Below, one piece after another: positions 1-7,735 of a stretch of 51,589 nt of DNA. The position numbers were made by a program, and so were the translations under genes. Each line of letters starts with the position of its first letter. Positions within the stretch are counted from its first letter, which is position 1. The stretch covers positions 1-51,589 of the forward strand of contig JANWVF010000061.1 of assembly GCA_025056965.1 (NCBI GenBank). Reading direction: 5' to 3'. The notes beneath the pieces were generated by a model that saw only the letters and a program-made list of their open reading frames with translations, did not search any database and was not told the DNA's origin. This DNA comes from Thermoflexales bacterium. GTDB taxonomy: Bacteria > Chloroflexota > Anaerolineae > J036 > Brachytrichaceae.

Positions 1-38
1 AACGGTCGGCCTGGGATAGATCGCTCTCTGATTATCAT
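1..38 (-). CDS. 5' end of an unidentified gene cut by the left edge
   Basis: A start codon at 38 reading leftwards opens a frame (M-I-I-R-E-R-S-I-P-G-R-P) that stays open to the window edge. A consensus Shine-Dalgarno AGGAGG (CCTCCT on the plus strand, 48-53) sits 9 nt before the ATG, which is the main reason for calling it. About 75-90 bases upstream is a copy of the TGTGGAC heptamer pair that also precedes the lipoprotein gene, so the two genes are probably co-regulated. Only 12 codons are visible, so nothing can be said about the product. Confidence 0.5.
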   Translation of the reverse strand, partial: MIIRERSIPGRP

Positions 39-111
39 TGTGATTAACCTCCTGATTGAAATGTGTGCTCTCTGCCTGAGTAACCGGCTCGGTCTCATGG
101 CACGTCTTCAG

Positions 112-117
112 ATTACG
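112..117 (-). promoter_or_regulatory. candidate -10 box for the left-edge gene
   Basis: CGTAAT on the minus strand lies exactly 8 bp after the second TGTGGAC heptamer. TAATCT, shifted by 2 nt (110-115), is an alternative. Transcription would start near 105 and give a leader of about 65 nt containing the AGGAGG site. The hexamer alone is weak; the spacing to the heptamers is the support. Confidence 0.35.
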
Positions 118-125
118 CCTGCGAC

Positions 126-143
126 GTCCACATAGCGTCCACA
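126..143 (-). promoter_or_regulatory. SARP-type operator: two TGTGGAC heptamers, 11-bp period (copy 1)
   Basis: The minus strand reads TGTGGAC-GCTA-TGTGGAC, a direct repeat of a heptamer with a 4-bp spacer. The same 18 bp occurs at 1106-1123. SARP regulators (ActII-ORF4, DnrI, AfsR type) bind direct heptamers repeated every 11 bp, with the last repeat 8 bp before the -10 box. That layout is seen here, and a SARP gene lies at 1192-4815. Assignment to that regulator is inference. Confidence 0.55.
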
Positions 144-164
144 CGCCTGCGGGGTGGATTCGCC

Positions 165-182
165 GCCCTAGGGCACTAGGGC
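165..182 (-). other. hairpin overlapping the lipoprotein stop codon
   Basis: GCCCTAG and CTAGGGC form a perfect 7-bp stem around a 4-base loop, with the lipoprotein stop codon inside the structure. No T-run follows on the minus strand, so it is not a standard intrinsic terminator. It may stabilise the 3' end of the message or act with Rho. Confidence 0.3.
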
Positions 183-1060
183 ACGTTGTAGGCCAACAAG
201 ACGATCTCCGTTGCGCCCATGTTGGTCGAGCCGCTCGACTTGATCAGGCCCACGCCTGGCGCATACCAGCGTGCGTCGTCGCCCTCGAACGTGAAACCTG
301 GCATGCCGGCCGGTCCGCCGGAGAGGCTGATTTGAACGGTGGTCTTGCAGTTCACCCGCAGCGCCTCGAACGTGCCGGCCGGGACGGCGACGGCCTCGAT
401 TCCGACGGCCCGGCACGACGTCTCCGCTACGTTGCGCGACTCCATGGTGACGTCGCCGACCGTTTGCCGGCCGGAATAGACAATCTTCTGCGTCCAGGTC
501 TGGCCGGGCTGTGGGTCGGCCGGCAGCGAGATGCCCTCGTTCGACTCGACGGTGAAATCGGCCTGCATGTCTGCAGCGGCCACAGTCGCCCCGCCGGATG
601 GCGTGAGCGCGATCAGGTCGCCGTTCCGGCAGGCCCAGCTGCTGGTGCGCGTCGTCCCAGCGTCAAAAGTATCCTGGTCGTCGAAGCCATCCGGCCGGAC
701 AGCGGTGATGCGGCGGGTGAACGTGCCGCTGCTGATGCCACTGAGCCGATATTGCCACGAAGCGCCCTCGGCCACGGGCAGGTAGCGGTTTCCGCAAGCA
801 TCGGCGGCGACGGCGGCAGCCGTCGGGGTCGCCGGCGGGGTGGCCGTCGGTTGAGGGCTGGGCGTGGGCGGCGCGGTCGGCGATGCCTCAATCGCTGTCG
901 TTGCTGCCGCGGTGGCGGTGGGCGCCACCGTCGGCTCGGCAGTCGTCGGTGTGGCGACCGGCGCACTTGCCGATCCGTCCGAGCTGGTGGGTGCACCGGA
1001 TGAACAAGCCGATAACGCCAGCGCGAGCGCTAGGCAGGCAAAGCAAAGCCGTTTGGTCAT
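176..1060 (-). CDS. putative lipoprotein of unknown function
   Basis: 294 residues. The N-terminus is a lipoprotein signal peptide (MTKRL, a hydrophobic stretch, lipobox LSAC with Cys19). Residues about 20-90 are a Ser/Thr/Pro/Ala-rich spacer typical of surface proteins in this phylum. The rest (about 90-294) is a soluble domain containing 'YLPVAEGASWQYRLSG' and a late 'ARWYAPGVGLIKSS'. This pattern resembles extracytoplasmic proteins whose domain begins with a YxPxxxGxxWxY motif and ends near WYAxGVGxVK; their function is unknown. The ATG at 1060 has AGGGAG about 10 nt upstream. A TACATA -10 box and the SARP-type heptamer pair lie before it. It follows the SARP gene on the same strand but has its own promoter, so it is a likely direct target of that regulator. 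Confidence 0.75.
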   Translation of the reverse strand: MTKRLCFACLALALALSACSSGAPTSSDGSASAPVATPTTAEPTVAPTATAAATTAIEASPTAPPTPSPQPTATPPATPTAAAVAADACGNRYLPVAEGASWQYRLSGISSGTFTRRITAVRPDGFDDQDTFDAGTTRTSSWACRNGDLIALTPSGGATVAAADMQADFTVESNEGISLPADPQPGQTWTQKIVYSGRQTVGDVTMESRNVAETSCRAVGIEAVAVPAGTFEALRVNCKTTVQISLSGGPAGMPGFTFEGDDARWYAPGVGLIKSSGSTNMGATEIVLLAYNVP

Positions 1061-1091
1061 CTGTCGTTTTCTCCCTGTGATTTATCATGAG

Positions 1092-1097
1092 TATGTA
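1092..1097 (-). promoter_or_regulatory. candidate -10 box of the lipoprotein gene
   Basis: TACATA on the minus strand begins exactly 8 bp after the downstream TGTGGAC heptamer. Initiation near 1085 would leave a leader of about 25 nt containing the AGGGAG ribosome site. No -35 hexamer is apparent, as expected for an activator-dependent SARP promoter. Confidence 0.45.
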
Positions 1098-1105
1098 GGC
1101 GAAGC

Positions 1106-1123
1106 GTCCACATAGCGTCCACA
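1106..1123 (-). promoter_or_regulatory. SARP-type operator: two TGTGGAC heptamers, 11-bp period (copy 2)
   Basis: Identical over 18 bp to 126-143 and in the same orientation. It lies in the 131-bp gap between the SARP gene and the lipoprotein gene, 8 bp before TACATA. Identity of the element plus identical spacing to a -10 candidate at two promoters argues for a functional operator rather than a chance repeat. Confidence 0.6.
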
Positions 1124-1191
1124 TGAAGCGCGTTCGAGACGCCGAGGAACACGCGAACGCGGCAGCAGAAGAGACTTCCGCGCACTGATCT

Positions 1192-4100
1192 TCACGCCAG
1201 CGCCGGCGGATCGGGCCAGTCATTTTCTGCGCAGGCGCGCAGGATGGCGCGGTTGAAGGCGAAGGCCGCGCAGTAACGCTCGCGTTGGGCGGCGGGCAGC
1301 GCCGCCTCGACGCGCCGCAGGCAGGCGACGGCCTCATCGAGCGCGGCGCGCGCCTCATCTGGCCGGCCGAGCGCGCGCAGCACCTGGGCGCGCGCGAACC
1401 AGATTTGCTGAGGATTCTCCACTTGGGGTATGCGCTCCAGATCGGCAACTGCCTGCGCGCTGTGGGCCTCGGCTGCGGCTAGGTCGCCCAGGCGCAAGCA
1501 GGCGATGGCGAGGAAGGCGCGGTCAATGCTGGCGTCCAGGTGGCCTTGAGCGGCGCGCAGCGCCAGGCCTTGCTCCATTACCTGACGCGCTTCGTCCAAG
1601 CGGCCTTGCTGCAACAGCGCCGCGCCCAAGTTGGCCAAAGCCGCCGCCTGCTGGGCTGGCAAGTCGAGCGCCGTGGCCCGCTCATAAGATTCGCGCAGCC
1701 AGCTTTCGCCTGCCGTGCCCTCACCCAGCCAGACGTATGCCGCGCCGAGGTTGCTGGCGGCTACGCACAGCCCGCGCGCATCTTGGATGCTTTGGAACAG
1801 GGCGTAGGCCTCGCGCGCCAGGGCGATGCCGTGGGTGAAGTCGCCCATGCGCAGCGCAAGCGTGCTGGCGTTGACGCGCGCGGCAGCCATGCCCTGGCGC
1901 AGGTCGAGGGCAGCATAGCCGGCGTAGGCGGCTTGGTAAGCGGCCAACGCTTCGTCTGGCCGCCCGAGCCGGGCGCACATGCGCGCAATCAGCACCTGAG
2001 CAGCCGCCTCGGCATCCGGTGCGCCGCGTTGGGCGAATAAGCGCTGCGCTTCTTGGGCATAGGTCAGCGCCGCGCCGAAGTCGTTGCGGACGGAAGCCAA
2101 GGCGCCGCGCGCCAGCATGATCTGCGGCAGCAAAGGGGATCGGGCGCCGGCGGCCGCGACCGCCTGGTTGAGCGCGGCCTCGGCGGCGTCGTAGCGTTCG
2201 CGCGATCGCTCGATCTCGGCCCATGTCAGCCAGACCTGCGCCTGGGCCGTCGCATCGCCCCGGTTCTGGGCCAGCGCCAGCGCGCGCTGCAGAGCCGATT
2301 CGGCTTCGGCCCAGCGCCGGCTCTGGGCCAGCGCGCGCGCCAGCGCGATGAGCACCGGTTCGCTTTGATACAACGTGCACGCGGCGGCGCGCTGCAGGGC
2401 GTCCACAGCTTCGCTCCAGGCATTGCGCGCCAGCGCGTAGCGCCCGCGTCGGTAATGCACTTCGGCTTGCCATTCGGGATGCTGCGGCGCAGCGTCGGCC
2501 ATGGCCTGAAGGGCGGCTAGGGCAGCCGCCTGCTGCTCGCGCTGCCCGCTCTCGTGCAGGGCGTGTTCCTGCTCACACAGTAGGTCAAACTGCAACGGCG
2601 CGTCGGCGCACAGCGCCAGCCCGTGCCGAATGGCGCTCAGGGCTGCCTCGTAGGCATACACCTCGCGCGCGCGCCGCGCGGCCTGCAGCCACATAGCGGC
2701 TGCTTGGTCGTGCTGGCCGGCCGCCTCCAGATGATAGGCGATCGTGTGTGGGTCGGCGTTGCGCCGGCCCAGGAGCGCGGCTGCTTGTTGATGCAATCGT
2801 TGGCGGCGCGCTGGGGAAAGCGCGTCCAGCGCAGCCTGCTGGACTTCTGGATAAGTAATGATGTAACGATCGCCGATCGGCAGCAGCCAGTCGCGCTGCG
2901 CGAGTACCTCGCAGGCGCGCTCGACTTCTGCCGGGCTGCGCCCGCTGACTTGCTGCAATTGGTCGGCCGTATCGCCGCCGAGGACCGCGGCCGCTTCCAA
3001 CACCTGTCGGCTGATCGGATCCAGGGTCGCTAGGTTGATGTGAATGGCCGCCCTCAGCGATTCCGGGGCCGCAACATCGTCTGCTGCGCGCAGGGCCAGC
3101 GTGGCGCGCAGCATCTCCAATACTGCGCGCGGTGCGCCTGCGCTATGCGCCCAGATCGCATCGGCCAGCGTCGTGGGCAGCCCCCACCGTTGCACCAGTG
3201 CCCTCACCGCCGTTGCGCTCAGCCCTGGCAGCCGCCACATGCGCACCCCCAAGGTGTGTAGGCGCTGCGCCAGCGCCCTCAGCGCCTCGTTGCGGGCAGG
3301 AGAATCGTCTTCGCGGCTGGTGAGGATTAGCACGATAGGAGCATCGGCTAGGCCGCGGGCCAGCCAGCCGATCGCCTCGAGCGAGGCTGAATCGGCGGCG
3401 TCCAGATCGTTCAGCACGATGGCCGTCGGCCGCTTGCCGGCCAAGGCCAGCAGCGCGCGCGGCAATGCCTGCAAGAGGCGGCGCGACGCAATAGTCGGCG
3501 CAGCGTCGTCGTCGGGCTTGTGCGGATCGCGTGGGGGGAGATAAGAGAAGACGGCGCGCAGCTCCGGCAATAGGCGCACGGCTTCGCTCATCCAAAGGCC
3601 GGTCGGCGTCGAGTCCTCGCTCGCCTCGTCGGGCGTGCGATGCAGTTGTTGCTGCAGCGCGACCTCGAGCAATAGGCGCATCAGCCGGAAGGGCGCATCG
3701 TAAGGCGCTCCGCGCGCGCTCGCCGACCAGACGCACAGCTCGGGCCGACGCCGCGACGCCGATTCCAGGGCGTGCTGAACGAGCACATTCTTGCCGCTGC
3801 CGGCCGGACCTTCAATCCATATGAGGCGCGGACCGTCACATAAGCCCGCGATTATGGCTTCGGCGATTTCGCCTTCTGTGTTCGGTGCGCCCAGTGCAAG
3901 GTCGCTCAGACGCGGCTCACTCGTCGCCGTTCGTTGCCGCGCGACGATGTTGGGTGAGGCCGGCTTGATCTCCGTCGGCATGCGCTGCACACGCGTGAGG
4001 TCCGATGGAAAGGCCAAGGCGCGCGCTTCGTCGAGCCGATCATTCAGCACGGCCTGATACACGGCGCGCGTCGCCTCATCCGGCTCAATCGCCAGTTCGC

Positions 4101-4815
4101 GCTCCAGTAAGCTGGCGCACCAAGCGAACTGGCGGATCGCGTCGCTGCGCCGTCCGCTAACGGCGTAGAGCCAGATCGCCTGGCGGTGCAAATCCTCGCC
4201 GAGCGCGTCCAGCGCAAGGGCTTGCTCGACGGACGCGATCGCGCGCGGGTAATCTTCCAGGGCAGTGTATCCGCTCACCATGCGGCGCAGCACATCCAGC
4301 CGCAGGCGCTCGAAGCGTTCGCGCTGACGATGCATCCAGTGCTCGAACTCCGGCGCGTTGTCCAGTTCTAGGCCTTGCAGCAACGGTTCGGCGCCGATCT
4401 GCGCCGCGCGTTCTGCGGCGCGCAGACCGGCCGGGTCGGGTAGCTCGCGCGCTCGGCTCGAAAGCTCCAGGAAGTCGTGGGCGTCAACTCGGCAGATCTC
4501 CGCATCGAACCGCAGCAGGCTGCTCGTCGAGCCGGACGTGTTGGGGATTAGCCGATCGGCCGGCGCGCCGATCGAGCGGCGCAGCTCGGAGAGCGACCGA
4601 CGTAAGCGCTGACGGGCGACTTCCTGGTCGGCATCGGGCCACAACAGATAGCACAGTTCGTCGCGCGTCATCGGGCGCGCGTGCAGCGCCAGCACCGACA
4701 GGACGGCCAGTGGCTGACGCCGACGAAACCGGGCTTCGCACGTGCCGATGTAGAGTCGCGGCGCACCGAACATCCTGAATTCGACGATTCGAGATGTTGA
4801 TCTGTGAGTATTCAC
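1192..4815 (-). CDS. SARP-type transcriptional activator with BTAD, AAA-like ATPase and TPR domains
   Basis: 1207 residues. Order seen: OmpR-like winged helix (about 10-100), bacterial transcriptional activation domain with helical repeats (about 110-265), linker, STAND/AAA-type nucleotide-binding module with Walker A GPAGSGKN (Lys342) and Walker B-like AIVLNDLD, then a long Ala-rich TPR solenoid (about 650-1200). Large SARPs of this type (AfsR-like) couple nucleotide- or partner-dependent oligomerisation to activation at direct-repeat operators. Asn follows the Walker A lysine where Thr or Ser is usual. The GTG start at 4815 has a very strong AAGGAGGGGG 6 nt upstream. It lies only 27 bases after the PA14 gene and is probably co-transcribed with it. 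Likely targets are the heptamer-pair promoters to its left. The family call is firm; ligand and regulon are unknown. Confidence 0.88.
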   Translation of the reverse strand: MNTHRSTSRIVEFRMFGAPRLYIGTCEARFRRRQPLAVLSVLALHARPMTRDELCYLLWPDADQEVARQRLRRSLSELRRSIGAPADRLIPNTSGSTSSLLRFDAEICRVDAHDFLELSSRARELPDPAGLRAAERAAQIGAEPLLQGLELDNAPEFEHWMHRQRERFERLRLDVLRRMVSGYTALEDYPRAIASVEQALALDALGEDLHRQAIWLYAVSGRRSDAIRQFAWCASLLERELAIEPDEATRAVYQAVLNDRLDEARALAFPSDLTRVQRMPTEIKPASPNIVARQRTATSEPRLSDLALGAPNTEGEIAEAIIAGLCDGPRLIWIEGPAGSGKNVLVQHALESASRRRPELCVWSASARGAPYDAPFRLMRLLLEVALQQQLHRTPDEASEDSTPTGLWMSEAVRLLPELRAVFSYLPPRDPHKPDDDAAPTIASRRLLQALPRALLALAGKRPTAIVLNDLDAADSASLEAIGWLARGLADAPIVLILTSREDDSPARNEALRALAQRLHTLGVRMWRLPGLSATAVRALVQRWGLPTTLADAIWAHSAGAPRAVLEMLRATLALRAADDVAAPESLRAAIHINLATLDPISRQVLEAAAVLGGDTADQLQQVSGRSPAEVERACEVLAQRDWLLPIGDRYIITYPEVQQAALDALSPARRQRLHQQAAALLGRRNADPHTIAYHLEAAGQHDQAAAMWLQAARRAREVYAYEAALSAIRHGLALCADAPLQFDLLCEQEHALHESGQREQQAAALAALQAMADAAPQHPEWQAEVHYRRGRYALARNAWSEAVDALQRAAACTLYQSEPVLIALARALAQSRRWAEAESALQRALALAQNRGDATAQAQVWLTWAEIERSRERYDAAEAALNQAVAAAGARSPLLPQIMLARGALASVRNDFGAALTYAQEAQRLFAQRGAPDAEAAAQVLIARMCARLGRPDEALAAYQAAYAGYAALDLRQGMAAARVNASTLALRMGDFTHGIALAREAYALFQSIQDARGLCVAASNLGAAYVWLGEGTAGESWLRESYERATALDLPAQQAAALANLGAALLQQGRLDEARQVMEQGLALRAAQGHLDASIDRAFLAIACLRLGDLAAAEAHSAQAVADLERIPQVENPQQIWFARAQVLRALGRPDEARAALDEAVACLRRVEAALPAAQRERYCAAFAFNRAILRACAENDWPDPPALA

Positions 4816-4842
4816 TTCGATCCCCCTCCTTGTCCGGCGCAG

Positions 4843-6831
4843 CTACGGAGTGACAATAATGATGGCCGGCGTCTCCGTCGGCGTGGGCGATGGGGTGGTG
4901 GGTGACGTTGGCGTGCCGGTCGGCAGCGGGGAAGACGGTGTATCCGTCGGTGTTGGCGAAGGCAGCGGGGTGTTTGTGGGCGTCGTCGTGGGCGTAGCGG
5001 TCGGCGGCAGTGGCGTGTTCGTAGGCGTCGGCGTGGATGTGGGAGTCGGCAACGGCGGGGTGTTCGTAGGCGTGGGCGTCAGCGTCGGCGTCGCCGTGGG
5101 TGGGGGTGGCACAAGCGCCCAGACCAGCGCGAGGTTGCCCGGGCCGGTGTAGTTCACGTACTGCACCTGCAGGAAGTGCGGGCCGGCGCTTAGCGCACGG
5201 GTGCCAACCAGCACCTTCACGCCGGCCGTGAAGTCATCTATGCCGGGGACGATTGCCCCGTCAATTAACAGCCGCGCGCCGTCGTCCACCGTCGCCGTGA
5301 ACACGTATGTGCCGGCGACCGGGAAGTTAACCGAGCGCCGCCAGTCTGCCGAGAAGTTGAAGGGGTTGACCTGCGGCGGCGGCCAATTCGGCATCGCCGC
5401 GGTGTTCAGGAATCCGGGCGGGTTCGGCGGCGCCGGTGGATCATCGCGCTTAGCGACAACCGGGCCGGTCAAGTTGGGCGAGTTGTAATATCGGCCTTCC
5501 CATCCGGCGTAGTTGACCCGCCAGTTCAACGCGACGCGCGCCGAGCCGCTCGACTTGTAGTACTCGACCCGCACCTCATGCGCCCCGGCCGTCAGGCTCA
5601 CGTCGGCCGTCGCCGTGCGCAAGCCGGCGCTGAACCATTGATTGATGATCAGTATGTCATCCACGAACACGCGCGCGCCGCCGTCCACGCTCAACGTGAA
5701 GCGGTAGTTATCCGTGGTCGGGAAGTTGACGTTGCTGGTGAAGATAGCCGACCAGTTGTTGCGCGGGACGCCCGAAGCAGGTGCGCCTGTGCCCCAGTTC
5801 ACATTCAGCGGCGGGCCGGGCAGGTTCTGGTCGAACAGCACAGGCGGGATGAGATCGGGATTGTTGAAATACTGGCCGTACCACGCGCCGGCAGGGTTGG
5901 GATTGGGCGTCGCGGTCGCCGCGATGACCGTCGGAGCCGGCGGCGGCGTGCACGTCGCAGGCAGGGTTGGCACGGCCAGTGGACCGTTGAAGGTATTGTT
6001 GGCCTTGTTGCTCTCGGCGACCAGGTTACTCGGATCAATGACGACGAGGTTCGAGCCGGTCGTGAAACCGGGGAACCACAGGGAGGTCGTTTGACCGGGC
6101 GCAAGCCCGCTCGGCTGTTGCTGCTGATTGTTGACCAGCACGGCGAACGGCCCGACAGGCGCGTTGCCGACGTTCTGTACGGCAACGCGGATGCCGAGCT
6201 GAGTCGAGACGTAAGCGCAACTCGAGCCGGTCTCCAGCTCGATGGCTACGCCGGCGATGGCCAGGTCGGGCAACGGGCCGACCGAGGTGGCCGTCGGCGT
6301 CGGCGGTACGGGTGACGTCGGCGTAGGGATGATCTCGCCGCTGACGGCGATCGGCGTGAACTGCGTGAATCCGCTCTTCGCGCCTCGCGCGACGAGATAG
6401 TATTGACCGGTTGCGCCGGGCGCGACCAAGTTGTCGCGCACGAAAGTGCCGTCGGCACCCACAATCGCGTCACCCAGACGCCGTAGCTCGCTGGCGGGAG
6501 ACGTCGGCGAAGATGCTAGAAAGATCTCGACGGCCTCATTGGCTTGAAAGCCACTTCCGCGCACGCCGAAGGGGCCACCGGGCACGAGTGGACCGTTGGC
6601 TTCGATGCGCGCTCTGATTCCGGGCGACGTCGGCACAACGCCCTGTTCGCCGGCGCTGCGCGACAAGAGCCAGAACGCAGCCGTGCAGCTCAGGATCAGC
6701 ACTACGACGGTGAGGATGCCGGCCCACACATAGCGCGATGGCGACGCCGTCTCGACGCCGGCTAGGCCGTCCGAGGGAGTCCCCGGAGGAGATGTCGGCG
6801 ATGAAGGAAGTGGGTCGCGTTCTGGTCTCAT
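4843..6831 (-). CDS. membrane-anchored CARDB/PA14-domain surface protein with Thr-Pro tail
   Basis: 662 residues from the ATG at 6831, chosen because GGAG lies 7 nt upstream (a TTG one codon earlier is less likely). One transmembrane segment (about 33-60) anchors it, leaving a short cytoplasmic N-terminus and a large outer part. Next come a carboxypeptidase-regulatory-like region (about 75-165), a CARDB domain (about 190-290, 'LPDLAIAGVAIE') and two consecutive PA14-like domains (about 320-445 and 448-580), recognisable by W/YxGxYFNNPDL and DDGARLLIDG. The last 80 residues are a Thr-Pro-rich tail ending in IIIVTP. PA14 and CARDB modules bind carbohydrate or mediate adhesion. It heads the unit with the SARP gene, so it might supply an external input to that regulator; this is inference. 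Promoter TATAAT at 6852-6857. Confidence 0.82.
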   Translation of the reverse strand: MRPERDPLPSSPTSPPGTPSDGLAGVETASPSRYVWAGILTVVVLILSCTAAFWLLSRSAGEQGVVPTSPGIRARIEANGPLVPGGPFGVRGSGFQANEAVEIFLASSPTSPASELRRLGDAIVGADGTFVRDNLVAPGATGQYYLVARGAKSGFTQFTPIAVSGEIIPTPTSPVPPTPTATSVGPLPDLAIAGVAIELETGSSCAYVSTQLGIRVAVQNVGNAPVGPFAVLVNNQQQQPSGLAPGQTTSLWFPGFTTGSNLVVIDPSNLVAESNKANNTFNGPLAVPTLPATCTPPPAPTVIAATATPNPNPAGAWYGQYFNNPDLIPPVLFDQNLPGPPLNVNWGTGAPASGVPRNNWSAIFTSNVNFPTTDNYRFTLSVDGGARVFVDDILIINQWFSAGLRTATADVSLTAGAHEVRVEYYKSSGSARVALNWRVNYAGWEGRYYNSPNLTGPVVAKRDDPPAPPNPPGFLNTAAMPNWPPPQVNPFNFSADWRRSVNFPVAGTYVFTATVDDGARLLIDGAIVPGIDDFTAGVKVLVGTRALSAGPHFLQVQYVNYTGPGNLALVWALVPPPPTATPTLTPTPTNTPPLPTPTSTPTPTNTPLPPTATPTTTPTNTPLPSPTPTDTPSSPLPTGTPTSPTTPSPTPTETPAIIIVTP
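4850..5110 (-). repeat. low-complexity Thr-Pro-coding repeat
   Basis: Imperfect tandem units around GGCGTNGGCGTGGG (plus strand) encode the TPTPTNTP-like tail of the PA14 protein. It is a protein-coding low-complexity tract prone to length change, not a mobile element. Confidence 0.75.
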
Positions 6832-6851
6832 CAACTCGCTCCAGATTTAAG

Positions 6852-6857
6852 ATTATA
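6852..6857 (-). promoter_or_regulatory. -10 box of the PA14-SARP unit
   Basis: A consensus TATAAT on the minus strand, 20 nt before the ATG at 6831, leaves room for the GGAG ribosome site. No good -35 hexamer is evident. It lies between the two divergent starts (PA14 protein and methyltransferase). Confidence 0.5.
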
Positions 6858-6902
6858 GGCGCGCCATCTCTAATCGGCATGCCTAAGATAGCGAGTGACG
6901 CC

Positions 6903-7688
6903 ATGAACTCTGCCAGCCCCTACGACAACTTCGCTCGTATTTATGACTTGCAGCACCACAACTTCCTGGACGATGCGCCGATGTACCTGCGCTTAGCGCG
7001 CGAGTTATCGGCGCAGTCCGTCTTAGAAATCGGCTGCGGCAGCGGCCGGCTGATGGTTCCATTGGCCGAAGCCGGCTTGCGCGTCGCAGGCGTGGATGAA
7101 TCGGCCGAGATGTTGCGCATTGCGGAGCAACACCTGCGCGGAAGCCGGCACCTGCCTGCCGAGCGTTGGTCGCTGGTTCATGCCGACGTCCGCACGCTTA
7201 GGCTGGACGCGCCGCCGTTCGACATGGCCATCATCGCCCTCAACACCTTTTTGCACAACCTGACGCGCGATGCCCAGCTCGCCACGCTGCGCGCCGCACG
7301 CGCTCATCTGGCTCCGGGAGGTCTACTCGTGGTGGATTTGCCGCCCAACGATGAGATCGCCTACCAGCCCGATGACGGCGCCTTCCAGCTCGAAGCCACG
7401 TTGATAGATCCGCAGGCCGGAACGGAGATTCACAAGTTCGTGGCCAGCCGCATCTTCTGGTCCATCCAGGAACAAGAGCTGACCTACCGCATCGAAGAAC
7501 GTCGCGCAGGCCAGGCCGCCTCTATCGAACAGCTCATCACCTTCCGCTTGCGCCACGTCTTCAGATACGAGATGGAGCTGCTCTTGCTGCAGAGCGGCTT
7601 TGCCGAGCCGGCTTGGTATGGCAACTATGACTTATCCCCTTACGGCGAAGGCAGCCCGCGCATGATTGCGGCATCGCGCGCCGTCTAG
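6903..7688 (+). CDS. class I SAM-dependent methyltransferase
   Basis: 261 residues from the ATG at 6903. It begins SPYDNFARIYDLQH, a common opening of small SAM methyltransferases. Motif I is VLEIGCGSGRLMVPLAEAG (about residues 40-58), with the acidic motif II end at VAGVDESAEML. A post-motif with D-V-R and 'IIALNTFLHNL' follows, then 'LAPGGLLVVDLPP'. The C-terminal part (about 150-261) is a beta-rich cap including YRIEERR. Substrate cannot be read from the sequence. An in-frame ATG at 6879 is possible but would add eight residues not expected in the family. It is divergent from the PA14 gene and 47 bases before the sensor kinase. Confidence 0.85.
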   Translation: MNSASPYDNFARIYDLQHHNFLDDAPMYLRLARELSAQSVLEIGCGSGRLMVPLAEAGLRVAGVDESAEMLRIAEQHLRGSRHLPAERWSLVHADVRTLRLDAPPFDMAIIALNTFLHNLTRDAQLATLRAARAHLAPGGLLVVDLPPNDEIAYQPDDGAFQLEATLIDPQAGTEIHKFVASRIFWSIQEQELTYRIEERRAGQAASIEQLITFRLRHVFRYEMELLLLQSGFAEPAWYGNYDLSPYGEGSPRMIAASRAV

Positions 7689-7735
7689 ACAGCTCAGTTC
7701 TTTCTCAGCAAGTCGCACTATCTTTGCCCTAAGTT

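Noticed and set aside
4850-5110. Tandem GGCGTNGGCGTGGG units as a possible repeat array
   Set aside because: They encode the in-frame Thr-Pro tail of the PA14 protein and have no conserved spacer, so this is not CRISPR or a mobile element.
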